In this document: piece after piece, positions 45,771 through 59,846 of the stretch | How positions within the stretch are numbered: the first letter of the stretch is position 1 | Layout: each line of letters starts with the position of its first letter | Assembly: GCA_023105745.1 (NCBI GenBank) | Contig: JALGQZ010000016.1 | Span: 28,575,154-28,639,153, forward strand | Direction: 5' to 3' | Length of the DNA: 64,000 nt | Source of the DNA: Austropuccinia psidii | Taxonomy: Eukaryota > Basidiomycota > Pucciniomycetes > Pucciniales > Sphaerophragmiaceae | Made by a program: the position numbers and the translations under genes | The notes under the pieces: generated by a model | Databases searched by the model: none | Seen by the model: the letters and a program-made list of their open reading frames with translations, nothing else | What the model was told of the DNA's origin: nothing

Positions 45771-48700
45771 ACTGCTGGAGCATCTTGTATCACATCAATC
45801 CTGATAAATGATATTGGAGCCAAAGTAAATCTGGGCACAGGAGCATTTTGTACTTGTGTAGACAAGGATTATCTTCAAGCCATACTCCCTGAATGGAAAA
45901 GCCATATATTACCAATAGAGGGTGTACAATTTAGTAGTGCCAGTAATAATATGTACCCTTTGGGCACATTTGACACTAATCTTGTATTTTCACATCCAGC
46001 AGGAAGTGTAGAAATGAAAACTGAGATTGTAGTAATGTACCATTGCACATCTCAGCACATTATTCTTGGAAATGATTTTGTGAATATTTATGGTATTGAC
46101 ATCAACAACCATAAAGACAGATATTTCAGAATTGGAGAAAATAAAAGACAAAAATTTGCCTTTTCCAATATACCAAAGCCAATATCTGTGATATATTCTG
46201 TTAAAGATACTTATAAGGAAGAATTTGTGGCTAATAAGCTTGTTGAAGCACAAATTAATCCATCATTATCACACAAAATGAGGAATGGGCTTATTGATGT
46301 ACTATATACATATAAGAATGCCTTTTCCTCTGATAATGAACCATTAGGGGCTATTAAAGGGAATGAAGTTGATATTACTCTCAATATTGACAGACCATAC
46401 CCTCCAGTACTTAGAAGACCAGCTTATCCAGCCAGTCCCAGAGCTAGAGAACCCTTGGAAAAACATATCCAAGAGATTATCCAACTTGGTGTACTAAGGA
46501 AAGTAGGCCATAATTAAGAAGTGGAAGTGAAAGCACCTGTTCTTATTGCTGGGCATTATGATAAAGCAAGGATGGTAGGAGATCTTAGAGAATTGAATAC
46601 CTACACAATTCCAGATAGGTATCCAATTCCTAGAATTCAAGAAACCTTGACCCAATTATCTAAAGCCAAGTATATAACATCAATGGATGCATTAAAAGGC
46701 TTTCATCAAAATGTTTTGACACCCAAAACTAGGAAATCACTTAGAATTATCACTCACTGTGGTATTTATGAGTATCTTAGAATGCCATTTGGTATTAAAA
46801 ATGTACCATCTCATTATCAAAGAATGATGAATACCATCCTCCCCACAGACTTATCTGAAGGATGGTTTATCATCTATATTGATGATATTATCATATGTTT
46901 TGACTCATGGTCTTTGCACCTTAAAAGACTTGCAACAGTACTTGAAAAATCTACAGGAGTGAATATGAAGATTTAACTCAATAAATGTAATTTTGACCTT
47001 GAAGGACTTAAAGATTTAGGACATATTGTTTCTGGTTTAAGCTTGGGTATTGAAAAAAATAAAGTGGAAGCAGTGTTACAAAGCCAATAACCCATAATAA
47101 GAAAGAAATTGTGTTCTTTCTTGGCTTTGCCAGTTCTTACGGGCAACACCTGAAAGACTTTGCAATTCTAGCCAAGTCACTCTATAGAATCTGTGACCAA
47201 CAGACAGTATTTGAGATGACACAGGAAATAATTGAAGCTTATGAGCAGATAAGGAAAGCTCTTACAGAAGCACCTTTACTCCTCATGCCAGACTGGAATA
47301 TACCTTTCAAATTGTAAATTTATGCATGCGGAGATGGATTAGGGGCAGCCCTACATCAGGTCCAAATTATTGATGACAAACCTACAGAGGGACCAGTTTG
47401 TTACATCTCAAGAAAAATCAAACCAACAGAAGCCAGATATGTTGAAAGCCAGAAGGAGTGCTTATGTTTGGTATGGGCACCTGCGAAATTACACTATTAT
47501 CTTGATTTCAGTGTTTTTGAAGTGATAACTGACTTTAATTCCGTGAAATCACTTCTTAACATGAAAACTCCCAACAGACATATGTTGAGATGGAAAATAG
47601 CAATTAAGGAATATAGAGGTAAGATGACTATAGTTCATAAAGCAGGAAACATTTACAAGAATTCTGATGGACTGAGCAGGTGGGCATTAGACAATACTTC
47701 TTATAACCCAGCTTATGTACCTTTAGAAGCAGAACCACAGATTCCAATTGAAGGAATTAACATGACTGATATTGGGACTGAATTCTTTGCAGAGGTCAGA
47801 GAATCTTATAAGAAAGACAACAGCTTTCATATCTTGGCTTCCTTACTAGATAAAGACTGCAAAGATACATCTTTAGTCAATGTACTGGATGAAGTTTGGA
47901 AGAATTCCTATTCTGAAAGAAGATTTCACTTTTTTGATGGGATAATTTACCACATAACCAAACATTATTGTGTAATGACATTGTGTAGCAGATTTCTTAT
48001 CAATACCATTCTTCATGAATGCCAGGATAGCATCTACTCTGGACACCTGTCAGAAGACAGAAAACTTGAAAAAGTAAAGAACTGTGCACGGTGGCAATCT
48101 TGGAGACAAGAAACCATTGAATATTTCCACACCTGTGATAGATGACAAAAGGAAAACAGGATTACATGCAAGAATTTTGGACTTATGATTCATATTCAAG
48201 AACCAAAATTCCTTTGGGAAGTTGATAACATGGATTGGGTCACAGAAATCCCTCCAAGTGGTGAAAAAAGTTATTATGCTTTTTTAGTCATTGTAGACAG
48301 ATATAGCAAACTCCCGTATTCTTACCATGTCATAAAGATGACACTGCTATGGATACAGCTCTTCTCCTATGGAGTAGAGTCCTTTCCCATACAGGATTAT
48401 TTCAGAATATAATAAGTGACGGAGATCCACTTTGAACCAATCTTCACAGATTTTTTGGGACTAAGCTATCATTCTCAACAGCATATCACCCTCAAACAGA
48501 TTGACTAGCAGAGAGAATTATTTAAGCTTTAGAGGACATGACAAGGAGATTCTGTGCTTATTATTTAGAATTCAAAGACTCAGATGGCTTTACCCATGAC
48601 TGGTGCACTTTAATACTTGCACTGGAACTGGCATATAAGACCTCAGTCCATTCTTCTACAGGCAAAACTCCTGCTATCCTAGAAAAATGATGGAATCCAA

Positions 48701-49311
48701 GAGTCCCAGAAGACACACTGAGGAAATACTTGATTGAATTTCATCCTACAGATTCCAGCTTCAAGATAATTCTTGACAAAGTGAGACATCATGCAAAACA
48801 AACTATTAATGACGCTTTTGACTATGCAAAACAGAAGTGGGACAAGAGATACAAAGTACCAGATTTCAGAGTAGGGGACTTAGTTCTAGCTTCAACCTTG
48901 GTTCTTAATAATATCAAAGGCCCAAATAAACTTAAAGATTCTTATGTAGGACCTTTTTTTATTGTTGCCTTACATGGAACCAATGCAGTTCAAGTGGAAT
49001 TGAGTGGTGAATTGGAAAAAAAACACCTCACCTTACCAGTCAGCTTGATGAAACCTTATCAACCAGCTGACAAAGAATTGTTTCCTTTAAGGAAACCAAC
49101 TCATTTGACTGTACCACCATTGGAACAGAGTGAAGACAAAAAGATAAAGAAAGTCATGAAAGAAAGCAGACTTAGTGGTAAAAATCAAAGAGAATATCTT
49201 GTAAGATATAGAAATCCAGTACATGAAGATGAAGGGCTGGCAGACTCAGAAATACCTGACTCAGATAAACTATCAAGAAGATTTGGACATGAAAGAAGGC
49301 CACAAGCCTGA
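45771..49311 (+). pseudogene. Pol of element E: protease, RT, RNase H, integrase, chromodomain-like tail
   Basis: Protease: the active-site triad reads GTGAF (45834) where Asp is expected. Protease C-terminus and RT entry are intact to TAA 46515 (ITLNIDRPYPPVLRRPAYPA). RT (46521-46976) has MDALKGFHQN and the catalytic YIDD at 46875-46886, then TAA. After a shift near 47095, RNase H follows: a stop at 47315 and Asp to Tyr in [12 protein letters not shown] remove the first catalytic residue, while SQKECLCL and VITDFNSV are kept. Integrase: the zinc finger is cut at its last Cys (TGA 48143); NMDWVTE, SDGDP (48414) and LAERII (about 48510) keep the DDE residues but stops and a shift near 48310 separate them. 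The C-terminal 194 codons (48730-49311) are open and end in a chromodomain-like segment, NQREYLVRYRNPVHEDEGLA, with Gly where an aromatic is usual. Chromovirus-type Gypsy. Confidence 0.88.
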
Positions 49312-49448
49312 ATATGTCTATAAATGTGCTTTAAATTACTTGATATGAGTAATGTGAAGAGGTTGGACAATGGACATCAACCCCCTTTTGGGCCTTTTTT
49401 TATTATTGATACCATTGATAAAATTGTAGCACAATTGTATTTCTTGGT

Positions 49449-49457
49449 GGGAGGGAA
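49449..49457 (+). promoter_or_regulatory. Polypurine tract of element E
   Basis: GGGAGGGAA directly precedes the 3' LTR. Same position and similar sequence as in element B. Confidence 0.7.
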
Positions 49458-51262
49458 TGTGAGAATTGAGGTATATTTTACATATCCAAATAGGCCAAAA
49501 TTATCTCAAAAATATATCCTGAACTATGAATAACCCATGAGTCATTCATATATTCAAAATTCATCATTTTTGATTTCAAAAAGGTTGAATAACCTTTCAT
49601 TGAGTAAGTAAATCCATGGATTCAAGGCCAGATTTGGATTCCACACACAATTTCACCTAGGGTAGCTGCAGAGAGTGAATAAGGTCAAATAACCTCCTTG
49701 AGCTGTTAATATGGAAAATACTTCAATACCACAACATCAATACTACATAAAAGATCCATGAGAATTTTTGTTTTTCTTAATTTCAAGCCAAAATAATGGG
49801 AATGTGAGAAATCCCATGTTACGTATACACTAAGAATAGTGTTATGCATGTTTTTGGCACTTAATATTATGGTATTCTTACATAACCCTTTGGTACACCC
49901 ATAGTGGATATCTCACTTGAAGCCTGAATTTCTATTTTGACGTAAAAAATAGTCAAGGGGGACAACAAACATCAAAGAGAGCCAGGGTACCCAGCTTCTG
50001 AGGACTCTGAGGTGTGGACAGCTCCAAAGCTTGGATCCATGGCTGATCTTTTCCCAATTAGTATACTAAAACCTTTTGGGAACTTGGTTACCAAGTTAAA
50101 ATCTCATGAAATCATAAGAAAAATAGCAAATAAGCTTCTATTTTGATGTGCCAAGGAGGTAAAGAGCAACTTAGACTCCTGTAACCATGTAAATTCTGAA
50201 TGATTTACCATATATAAACCCTTTTTGGACTAGTATCAATTGATTTACCTCACAGCAACCAGCCATATAGTTCTATTTGCAATTCTATGTAGAAATGAGG
50301 TAAAACCTTCAAAATTTCATTAAAAATACAAAAAGAATTATACTTTGATAAGCAAAATTGAAATGCTTACCTACAGTCCATTTTTGATGATTCCATGTGA
50401 AATACTGAATCTTTCAAAATTGACAGAAAATACACTATGTGATAAAATCTCCAATAAATTTGATAATTTTGAGGAATCAATGATTATTTTGGAATAAAAT
50501 AATATTTACAGTTGTTACCCCCTTCATTCTTAACCATAAATGGGTTGGTAGTCATATAAAAGCATCAATTAAGTAATTATGATAATGTTATGTGACAACA
50601 GATGATGCAATAGATCATCCAAAAACATTTATTGTTTTCTCACTCACTAGATTTTCAGTTTGCTCCATGGCACGCCTCTGTTAGCTTTTGTTGACTTAAA
50701 AGAGGCCTCCTCTTTCTGTTTTTTTCAAATAGTCACATTACTCAATTCTACCTTTATTACCAACAAGTAAGTATTAGTTATAGATTTTCTTAAGTGTTTT
50801 ATTCTTTACTAATCAATAAGAAAGACGTGAGATCATAGAAATCAACTATATATTGCTTTAATACCGTTATAAATACATTTTGATCCATTAAATCCACAAT
50901 TATCTGTCAAATTTCTCTGCTATTATCTTTAATAAGTTCTTTGGAGTATTAGTGAGTGATTTATCTTAATTCTTAAAGTTTTTCTCTAGTAATTGTTTCC
51001 TTCAAGAATTATATTTCTAATTATTCTTGCAAAATATAATTATATATTAAAATAATTTTATTATTAAACACTTCTTGTAATTGATTCTAGTAGAAACTTC
51101 CCGCTTACTGTTATAATCACTAGTACTGTATAACAACTAAAAAAAAATTAATTAATTAATTAATTGTGGTTATAATAACTTTATTCTTATATTCCAAAAT
51201 AACAGTCATAGTACTGTTGATTAATAGTAATATTATCAACAGTTTCATAGCCAAATCTTACA
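49458..51262 (+). repeat. 3' LTR of element E
   Basis: 1805 bp from TGTGAGAATTGAGG to AAATCTTACA. Collinear with the 5' LTR apart from short deletions. Confidence 0.9.
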
Positions 51263-52308
51263 AAAGGTGAATAAATTATTCACCTCTCATCTAACTTCTA
51301 CAGTGCTTAGGTGACATAATTTGAAGGAGATCTCTTTGGAAATAGAAAAATCAGGTATTGCTGATGGTAACATTCTTAACTCTGTCTCACACCTGGATTC
51401 AAATTTATTCAAAAAAAAACTAAATACAGGATTTCAGAAAGCTCTATAGCTGAATGATGGAATTTAAAAGTGATATAAAATTTTCATATTTAATGCTACC
51501 CATACCAGCTGAGGTACCATTTTGTAGCATGAATTGATGACTACAAAATGAACCAACGTTGAGGTCTGTATCTTCAGAACTAATAAGCTTATAGCTGTTT
51601 TAAAGTCAGAATCCCACAGTATCTTCAAAAAAACCCAATACTGTGCAATACTATCCCAGATCCTTGAATATGATGTGTCAATCCTACAAAGGAGCTTGTT
51701 TATCCTTCAAGAATTAATAGGTTTGCCTGTATGAGGTCCCAAAACAGGATATGTACAGCATTCTACATGTTATACACAGCAGAAGAGAGCTATTAGCTCC
51801 ACATATTAAAACCCTCACCCTGTAGTTGGGAGAACTGTCAAGATGTGGCTTCAAAACCACATCTGAACCCCATGAAGGATATAGAGGCTGTGTATTAACC
51901 ACAAGCCTGCCATTGGAAGGGAAAAATCTTCACTATCCCTATGTGGACAGCAACAGAGGTCCCTTCCCCCCATATTCATGAGAGGGGGGACCTTCCTCTT
52001 CCCAAAAGAGGAATCCCAATCCTGATCTTGAATTCCTATGTAGTAAAACTGTCCAAAACAGCTATACTGTTAGAAAACAATCAGGTATACTTTCATTATG
52101 AAGTATTTTACTTATTATTATAGTTAGTCAACTTATAATAAGTACAACCAGGGCATTAAGCAGTGCTCACCACCACTATTTCCTTGTAGTAAAGCCCCAT
52201 TAATTCTTCTCAAATCCTTTTTTATCACTATTTAACCATTTAACAATCATAGTTGAAGTTATAAATACATTCTAAGCATCTTTATCATAGACTCAGCCTG
52301 ACACTCAC

Positions 52309-52448
52309 AAAAAAGTGATTCATACTTTTCTATATGAAAAAAATCAATATTGGATATATACATGACTTATAGGCTCTGTATATTCCAGAAGTTATTTTTT
52401 ATCATTTGTGGATTATTTGGGTATTTTAAATATACATGAAGGCTCAAA
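52309..52448 (-). repeat. Remaining ~140 bp of D's 5' LTR
   Basis: Right of the family I LTR the family II LTR resumes (minus strand): ATATACATGACTTATAGG, ATTATTTGGGTATTTTAAAT and AAGGCTCAAA. These match the first ~140 bases of the family II LTR (TGTGAGCCTT..., GCATATATTC). This fixes the 5' end of element D. Confidence 0.75.
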
Positions 52449-55400
52449 TGTTTAATAATAATCAGTTTTTGAGAGCTATTATATTCACTTCTAATGCTAA
52501 AAAGTTATCAAAAAATAAAATTAATCTAATCATGTCATATTTTGAGAAATCTTGAGAATGATGCTTCATTAAACTTTGATTAAAACTAAAAATATTCAAC
52601 AAAGCTGTAGAAGAATGTTTCATGTGTTTTTAACCAAATTAATCAATATTCCACTTTGTTCTTCTTATTTAAAATACATTTCCCAGAGCTTATATAAGTT
52701 TTAATCCTTTTTCAGCTTGAAAGGTATGAATATAAAACTGAGCAGATCTTTGAGGATTTTTTTTTTATCAAAATCTCATTTGAAATTCTAAGGGACTAAA
52801 AGAACTTGTTGTCACCAAATATTTAAATATAAGACAAGCAAGCTCTAGAGAAAACAAGATTTTGTTTCATTGAAATATGTGGCCTTCTTTATATCTCTCA
52901 GAGGCTTGATATTATAATTTTTTTCTCTCATTCTGAGGGGAAACGTTTCAGTAGGAAGGAGAAAATGATTTTTTCAATATTTCTTCCAAACTCTCAAGTA
53001 AATAATATAAAGGAAGCTTGCTAGGTTGGTTAAGAAACTATTTCTCAACCAGTATACAGGTAGTTTTCATATTCCTAAAATCTATTTTTTTTCTTTATTT
53101 TTTGAAAATCCAATCCACATTTCCAAAAATATCTTTTCTTTTTAAAGCTAGACCCTCGTATGTTTCACTGTTGGAAGTTAAAAAAAAATTATTTATTATG
53201 ATATAATAATAGATATAGAAAATTAAAAGTATCATTTATTTTGAAATGAAAATAAAGATAAGATACATGCACATGTAGCAGGATACTTAGTAATGAAATG
53301 TTATATTTTTTACCAGATAGGCCTTATTTTTACATGCTTATCATCATTTTTTGAAGGGATTATAGGATATTCGGTTTCAAAATTGCAAGCTTATAGAGAT
53401 AATACTTTCTTTCAATAAGTAAGAGATTCTGTTGAAATATATCAACAGAAAACTCATTTTTTGCTTTGAAATTGAATAATTGTCGACAATGAAAAAGGAT
53501 TGAAAGTTTCAATAAACACTTCAGCTTTGTGAAGTAAGGTGATTAACAGAAAAAAACTGATTATCTAAAGAGGTGTCAAATAGGAGGATGTGAATATTTT
53601 AAAAATTTTAATTTCTTTCATGTTGAATATGGAACTCAAACGAAAGGAGAATTGGGTTCCAATTATTTTAAATTAACTTCTAAGATCAAATATTCTTCTT
53701 TGCATTGGTCACAAAAGGAGGTATAGGCAAGGTGTGTGTTTTTATGATGAATTTCTTCCAGAAGTTTTTCTTGCTATTATGAAAGATATAAGCTTGAAAA
53801 TAAGGTTATTTTGAGTTTTAATAACTAATAGTATTGAAAAAACAATTTTTTCATCTTAAACAATACCATTGTGAAATGCTTCCCGAGACATTTTGGACAC
53901 AATCCCAGGAATGAGAAACATTCAAGTATGAAATATTAAAAAATACTCTTCAACTCACATTACCCATTAGATCGAGCTATGAAAATTCTAGAAAAGACTT
54001 ATTGAGATAAATTATGGTAATTGGTATCCATAAATTCACTATATCTTTCAAAAGTGTGTATTAGTAATTAAATATGTCTCATTGAATTCACACTATGTTT
54101 GAAGAAAAATTTACAAACTGAAAAATTAAATTCAAATTTTCTGAGGTATATGAATCTGATTAAATTTTCTATTAAATCCTTATAATGGAAAAAAAATTCA
54201 CAAGAAAGGGATTGGAGAACCTCAAAAGACTTTGGAATGAATCAACATGTTTGAAATGTGTAAAAGTTCAGGTAAATTCATCCTAAATTTGTCTTTGGAC
54301 TACAAAACTTGTTTGAAGGCCCTGAAAAATACATCTCCCCAACAGAGATCAAGGATCTAGATTCTGATAAACCTTTTCAGCCTTTTCAGCCACTCCAGAT
54401 CTTCTTTTGCAACAAGATTTTGAAATAAAGGGAAAAATTGTAATAATTTCCCACTCTTACCTAATATTCTTAGTAATTCAATATAATTCAAATACTTTTT
54501 GGAAATATGAATTTTTCCTTCAAATTGGATCTAAATAGTTATCCTGAAATATCTGACCACAAGAAAACTTCAAAGAATAGCCTAAAACTGCACAATCAGT
54601 ATCAAAGCCCATTTTCAATTATTTTCTTCCTAAATAATATTCTAATTTATGAATGTTTCTCTATAAAAAGCTCTACTAAGGAGTATTTTTTTTAAAAATT
54701 ACAGGGAGAAAATTGTCTAAACCTGACAGCAAGTGTTGCATTTGGAAAATATCTTGAGCTTAGCTTGGCCTGAGATAAGCTGGAACCAGTGTGTTAATAT
54801 TTGGTGACATTCTAAGCCATTAAAAGCCAATGGAAGATCACAGAAATTTGAGATACTTCCTTCTTTTTTATTTCATAATATTAGATTAATTTTCCTTTAT
54901 TCTCATTACAATTAAAATCTTAGATATAAATTTTCTTTTTTTGGATTTTTTGGTAATACTCATCACAATCTCAGATTGTTTTATGCCTCAATCTTAGAGC
55001 TCGATTGTGAATGAAATATACAATTTATTTCTTTTGAAGCTCTTCATAAAGAAAAACATTTGATACCATCCAATATTCGAATGACCTCCTAATGATATAT
55101 AATGAATGAAATTTACATTAATATTTCCTTAACTAGAAAAATTCTTATCAAAGGAGAACTATTTTGGGTAAGCCTCTCAATTGGAGTCATATACAACCTT
55201 AGTTTCTCTTATTCCTTTACTTAAGGCTCTTCATATTGAAGAAAATATATCAAATATACACAGTTTTATTTTTTTCAAAATTTATATTTAGAAAAGATGT
55301 AACAAAATAGCTTCATAATTATAATAATTGCACAATCATTTTTCAAGTTAAAAATTATTTTAACTTGTTTTGAATTTTATCAGTCTTATTTATCAGTGGT

Positions 55401-58400
55401 AGAATTCTTATCATCTTGAATCTACTGTCTTATTTTAATTTCTAATTTTAGCTTCATTTTTTGGATTTTGCTTTTACTTTAATAGTATTTATCATTATTG
55501 TCAATTTTCAAATGAAATTTGGGATTGTGATTTTTTTTCATATGTTTTTTTGAAACTTTTATTATAGGCACTGTAAGGTGTCCTAATGAAAATTTGTTGT
55601 AAATAATTGGAAAGTTTACAGTAGTAGGATCTACATAGGTCCTGCTACTGTAATTGTGAAAAAGAATTAATCAAACAAATTGGATCAAATTACAATTGAA
55701 AAATAAAAAAATATTGTTGTCATTAAAATGGTGAGAAATGAGAAAAATGATAAAAATAATGATAATCTGCACCAAAACAGAATTATCGATGGATTATTGC
55801 TTGATACAGTAGCAGGATATTAAATACTTTTACTGTATTAAAGAAAAAAATGAAGATTAAATTAAAATTAAAATTTCTAAAAAAGAGTTATTTGGCAGAA
55901 ACATGTGACAAAATGATACAGCAAATTAAGAGGATATGCAGGGGTTGAGCTCAAAAATATTCTTTTTAAAGCAATTATTTTCATTTTTTTTTGGAGTTTT
56001 CTGACTCACCTTCCCTTCAGCAAGAATTTAAAAAAAACTGGAGTGGAAAAGTAAAAACTTTTGCAAAGGATATTGGAAAACAGTGATATATATCTTACCA
56101 GCTCTAAAGTCTTCAAGATTGAACTTTATGTTTCAACTCAAGAGCTGAAGGTAAAATAAGTCAGGTTCTAGCGGATTTTTTCCAAACCTGACAAGGGTTG
56201 GAGAAAAAGCTAAGATAAAATATTATTTTGCTTAAATTATTGTAAAGAGGAGGAAAAATGGTATTTATAAGCAAGAAATTACTCTTCAGAGTTTTGAAGA
56301 GAATATTAAGATTATAAAAGAATAATTACCCACAATTTAACTTTTTGTAATTCACTCTAGCACACAGATATTCCTTAATTAACCAAAAAAACATTTGTAT
56401 GAGAAGGAGTTTCAATAGAAACATTGGATGTTTTCAAAATAAAAAAGCCATAAGTATTACTTTGAGTAGACCATCAACCTAGTCAGATATTTTGGGTTAT
56501 GTTTAATAGGTGGAGTGGTGTTTGGAAACTAGCTAGATTTTTCTTCAAAGTGATATTTAAATGTATTCATTCTTTATTCTAGCTCATATCTCTTCATTTT
56601 AGTGGAAGAGAACTACTCACATTTTACCTTGAATCCTTTTTGAAGCATTCATTAAAAGTAATACTGGAAAGAATTTCTTTATATAGTATTTCAAAATTAT
56701 ATGAATAATAGCAAAATATATCTCAATTACCAACGACTATATAGAGTGTATAATCACATTCCCATTCATCTTTTCAGTCAAGATACCTGAAAGTACCCTT
56801 CAGATTCACAAAACTTAAAATAATCATGGTGAAGAAATTTTAAGAAAAATATATAATAAATTTACATAATACCTCCACCTCTATTTTTGGATGCAGATTA
56901 GGGATTTAATTATCTGAAAAAAGGTATATGAATGCTAGTAGTTATTGAAAAATCCAGAATCTGGTATTTTGATTTCATATCCAGCCAATATTCACATTTC
57001 TTTAAGCTTGGTATTTATATAGATGACTTCCCCACTATCTTCATGAAGAATTTTGACAATATACCTCTTTTATTACCATTCTAATTACTTATAGCTAGTT
57101 AGGTATATTCATTGTTTTATATTTCTAAAGGAAAAATATTATCTACCCACTTAAATTCCCAGTTTCATTATCAAATTATGCAGTTTTTTCCTTAAGAACC
57201 TAGTGTAATTTTAGTTCATCCTGATATTTGAATAAATCATCAAATAATATAAAAGGAAGGTATTGGAGAAAAAAATATGTAGCCAAGAGCTTTGATGAAT
57301 AATATATATCTGATAAGATAATGTAAAACAATTATATTGAAGAAATTTGAAAATACAGATTGGCTTTCCTCAAATTTCAAATACATTATTATAAATTCAT
57401 AATATTTGGTATATAACGCTCAGCTACAAGCGCTGAATAATACCCACTGAGTAGCTTCCTTCCAATAATTTTCCTCACATAGGCTCCCAAAAAATATAGA
57501 TAATTAAATGAAAGACATTTTGGCTCATCTTATACTTAAAGAACTTTCTATAAAAAGCCAAAAAATTACGCTTTTAGATTATTCTTACAGGAAGTAATTA
57601 TAAGAAAGAGGAATATGGATAGTTGACTGGAAGGAAGGTCTCTTCATGTGTAAAAAGTTTCATATTCAGATATCTTTTAGTGTAATTACTCAGAGCTCTG
57701 ATAATAACAAGAAAATTTGAGCTCTCAATGTCAATATTTTTTTTAATCCATAGCTTTATAATATAAGAAAACAAAGCTTTTCATTAGGAAATAAGAAAAA
57801 TATACATTTTTTCCACTTTTAAATATATTTCCTGCAAATCAACAGAGATACTTCTAAGAAATTCTTTGAACAGAATTACAGGTATGATATATATTGCATA
57901 GTTTTTGTTCAAAAAGCTTCTTATGGAAGAGATTTTCATTCAATAAGCCATCAATAATCTATGCTACATTTCAAAATGGAAAATATTTCATTAATTAGAG
58001 GAAAAGGGAGAGAGAAAAAATTGAAGGGTCAATAAATACATCCAAGAGTTAGAGCTCCTAAGCTTTGAAAAGTCTTTGACTACGAAAATTATCTTTCAGT
58101 AAGTTCAGTTCCAAAAAAATCTTTCGATCCTATAAATCTCAATAATTATTTTCCAATGAAAGGGATAAATAATATATTCATACTAAGCTTCAAAAGCCAT
58201 GAAAAGCTCTAATCATTTTCATTCAGTAATCTGAAGAAATATACAAGCTAATAGACCTCATAAATGTAAGATTTCCTTCCATTTTGAAGAATAAAGTTTT
58301 GAGAATTTTTACCAAACACTCATATTGGGGAAATTAAATTAGAAGTGTGTGCCTTGCATATTTGGATTTAATTTCCTCCAAAGATTTTACTTTCTGATTT

Positions 58401-59846
58401 CATTTCTGTTCTTTCTTGCAGCCTATATCCAATTTATGTCGCATGGAGTCTCCAACTGAAATGCCTTCTGTAGGCTATAGCCACTTCTCTCAGGGTGATT
58501 AATGTTAAAAAGCCAATTGATATATTTTTAATATTAAAACAAGTAAAGTATCAATAGGATATTGAATTTGAGGTTGAATACCATTTATCTGCATACTTAG
58601 TTCCAAAAATGAAGGTTTTGTATAATCTTTGCATTAAGTAGGCCATATTGATTTCTCAAAATAGAATGAGAATCTTTCAATGTATGGAAATTGGTTTCCT
58701 TTCGATAAATACTGGTTAGTCGTTAATATAAACACGAAAAATCTAATATGTTGATGAAGTCTAATTCCATGATTGGAATTGAGAACTTGACGGTTGAAAA
58801 ATTATTTATTAATGTTTCATCAACTAAATCTTTTGTTTTCCCCATTCATAAAAAAAGATTCAAAAGCATCTTACGAGGAAATAAACATAAAATAGAAAGC
58901 CTTTCAGCTTTGTCAATTGAGTTTTCTAATTAGACTAAAATATGAGAAAAAATGTGAAAAGGTAGATTTATTCCTACCTGACCCTCAAAAGAATCAAAAT
59001 TAGAATTTATAATCAAAAGAAATGTATATAATTAGTATATAAAGGAGGAAACGACTTTTTGTTACAATGGGAAAAATATTTCCAATAAATAATGGATGAT
59101 TCTCAATAATCTGGGCTGACATACACATTAATTAGTCAAAGATGGCTGTTATCGTTATCAAAGTGGACAATCAGATGAAAAAATTCAATTATATCCCATT
59201 TCTTGAAAGCTTAGAAGATATTTGATCTCTCAGACTCTATAGATATTTCTTGAAGCTTTGTTGAACAATAAATTAGTGAATTGGATGTCCTATTTATTAA
59301 GTTGTTTTAAATAAGGAAGAATTATGAAAATATTTACATCATAAATTGTGAGTTTTGAATATTGGATCATATTACTGAAAGGAGTCCATTTTTTAACAAA
59401 GATTTCATCAAGTTACTCAATCATGAATATCTCTAATTAATCTTATGTGCTATCTAAAAAACAATTTAGATTTGAAATATATTTTAGATTAAACTATCAT
59501 TTATAAATTATTCCTCAGAATGTTTCATATGCAATAGAATAAAATGCAAATTTTGAAGAGTTATTCATTGAAAAATTGGAACAAGATCTTGCAAGAACTT
59601 AGGAAATCAGACTTCTATAAGCTTCTTTACAGATTATGTAATAAGATAGCTTATCAAATCAATATCAAGAATTACATAACATAATGTCTCGTAAATGAAT
59701 ATTTAAAGGGAAGAATTAAAAAGCTAATTGGCGAATGATAAGCTTTGAATTAGATATGATTGTCCAAATTGGGATGGAGTTTATCTTGATTTCTTTATTC
59801 TTCCGGTATTTGAGGAATTTAAGGGATTTTAAGCTGGTGTAAAAAC
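52449..59846. other. AT-rich region, no gene recognised
   Basis: More than 7 kb of AT-rich DNA with only short low-complexity frames. One terminal-exon-like scrap lies at 58422-58502: after TTCTTTCTTGCAG the frame LCRMESPTEMPSVGYSHFSQ runs to a TAA. No other exon could be linked to it. No LTR or inverted-repeat borders seen. Confidence 0.4.

Larger units (their letters stand above)
41148..51262 (+). mobile_element. Element E: full-length family II Gypsy retrotransposon, inactive
   Basis: A 10.1-kb element with 5' LTR 41148-43051, primer site, leader, gag-pol polyprotein region 43648-49311, polypurine tract and 3' LTR 49458-51262. Flanks AAGGG (41143-41147) and AAAGG (51263-51267) are a one-mismatch duplication, and the family I LTR sequence continues across them (CCAAATAAGG to TGAATAAA). 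The LTRs differ at roughly 15% of positions where compared by eye, so this youngest nesting level is still old. Confidence 0.92.
40792..52303 (+). repeat. Solo LTR of family I inside D's LTR, itself split by element E
   Basis: Left part 40792-41147 (TGTAAGCCTGTGACAC, then GCAAACATGACAG) and right part 51268-52303 (TGAATAAATTATTCACCTC to CAGCCTGACA) together make about 1.39 kb of family I LTR. Flanks CTCAA (40787-40791) and CTCAC (52304-52308) are a one-mismatch target duplication. Confidence 0.8.
33430..52448 (-). mobile_element. Element D: family II Gypsy element, 3' part missing, 5' LTR split by nested insertions
   Basis: On the minus strand, the 5' LTR (52448-52309 and 40791-39019, about 1.91 kb once joined) is followed by a decayed primer site (39018-39004, TTTAGGGTCCTCTCT), leader, gag, protease, reverse transcriptase and part of RNase H, ending at about 33430. 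Integrase and the 3' LTR are absent. The LTR is split at 40791/52304 by a family I LTR that itself contains element E. Confidence 0.8.
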
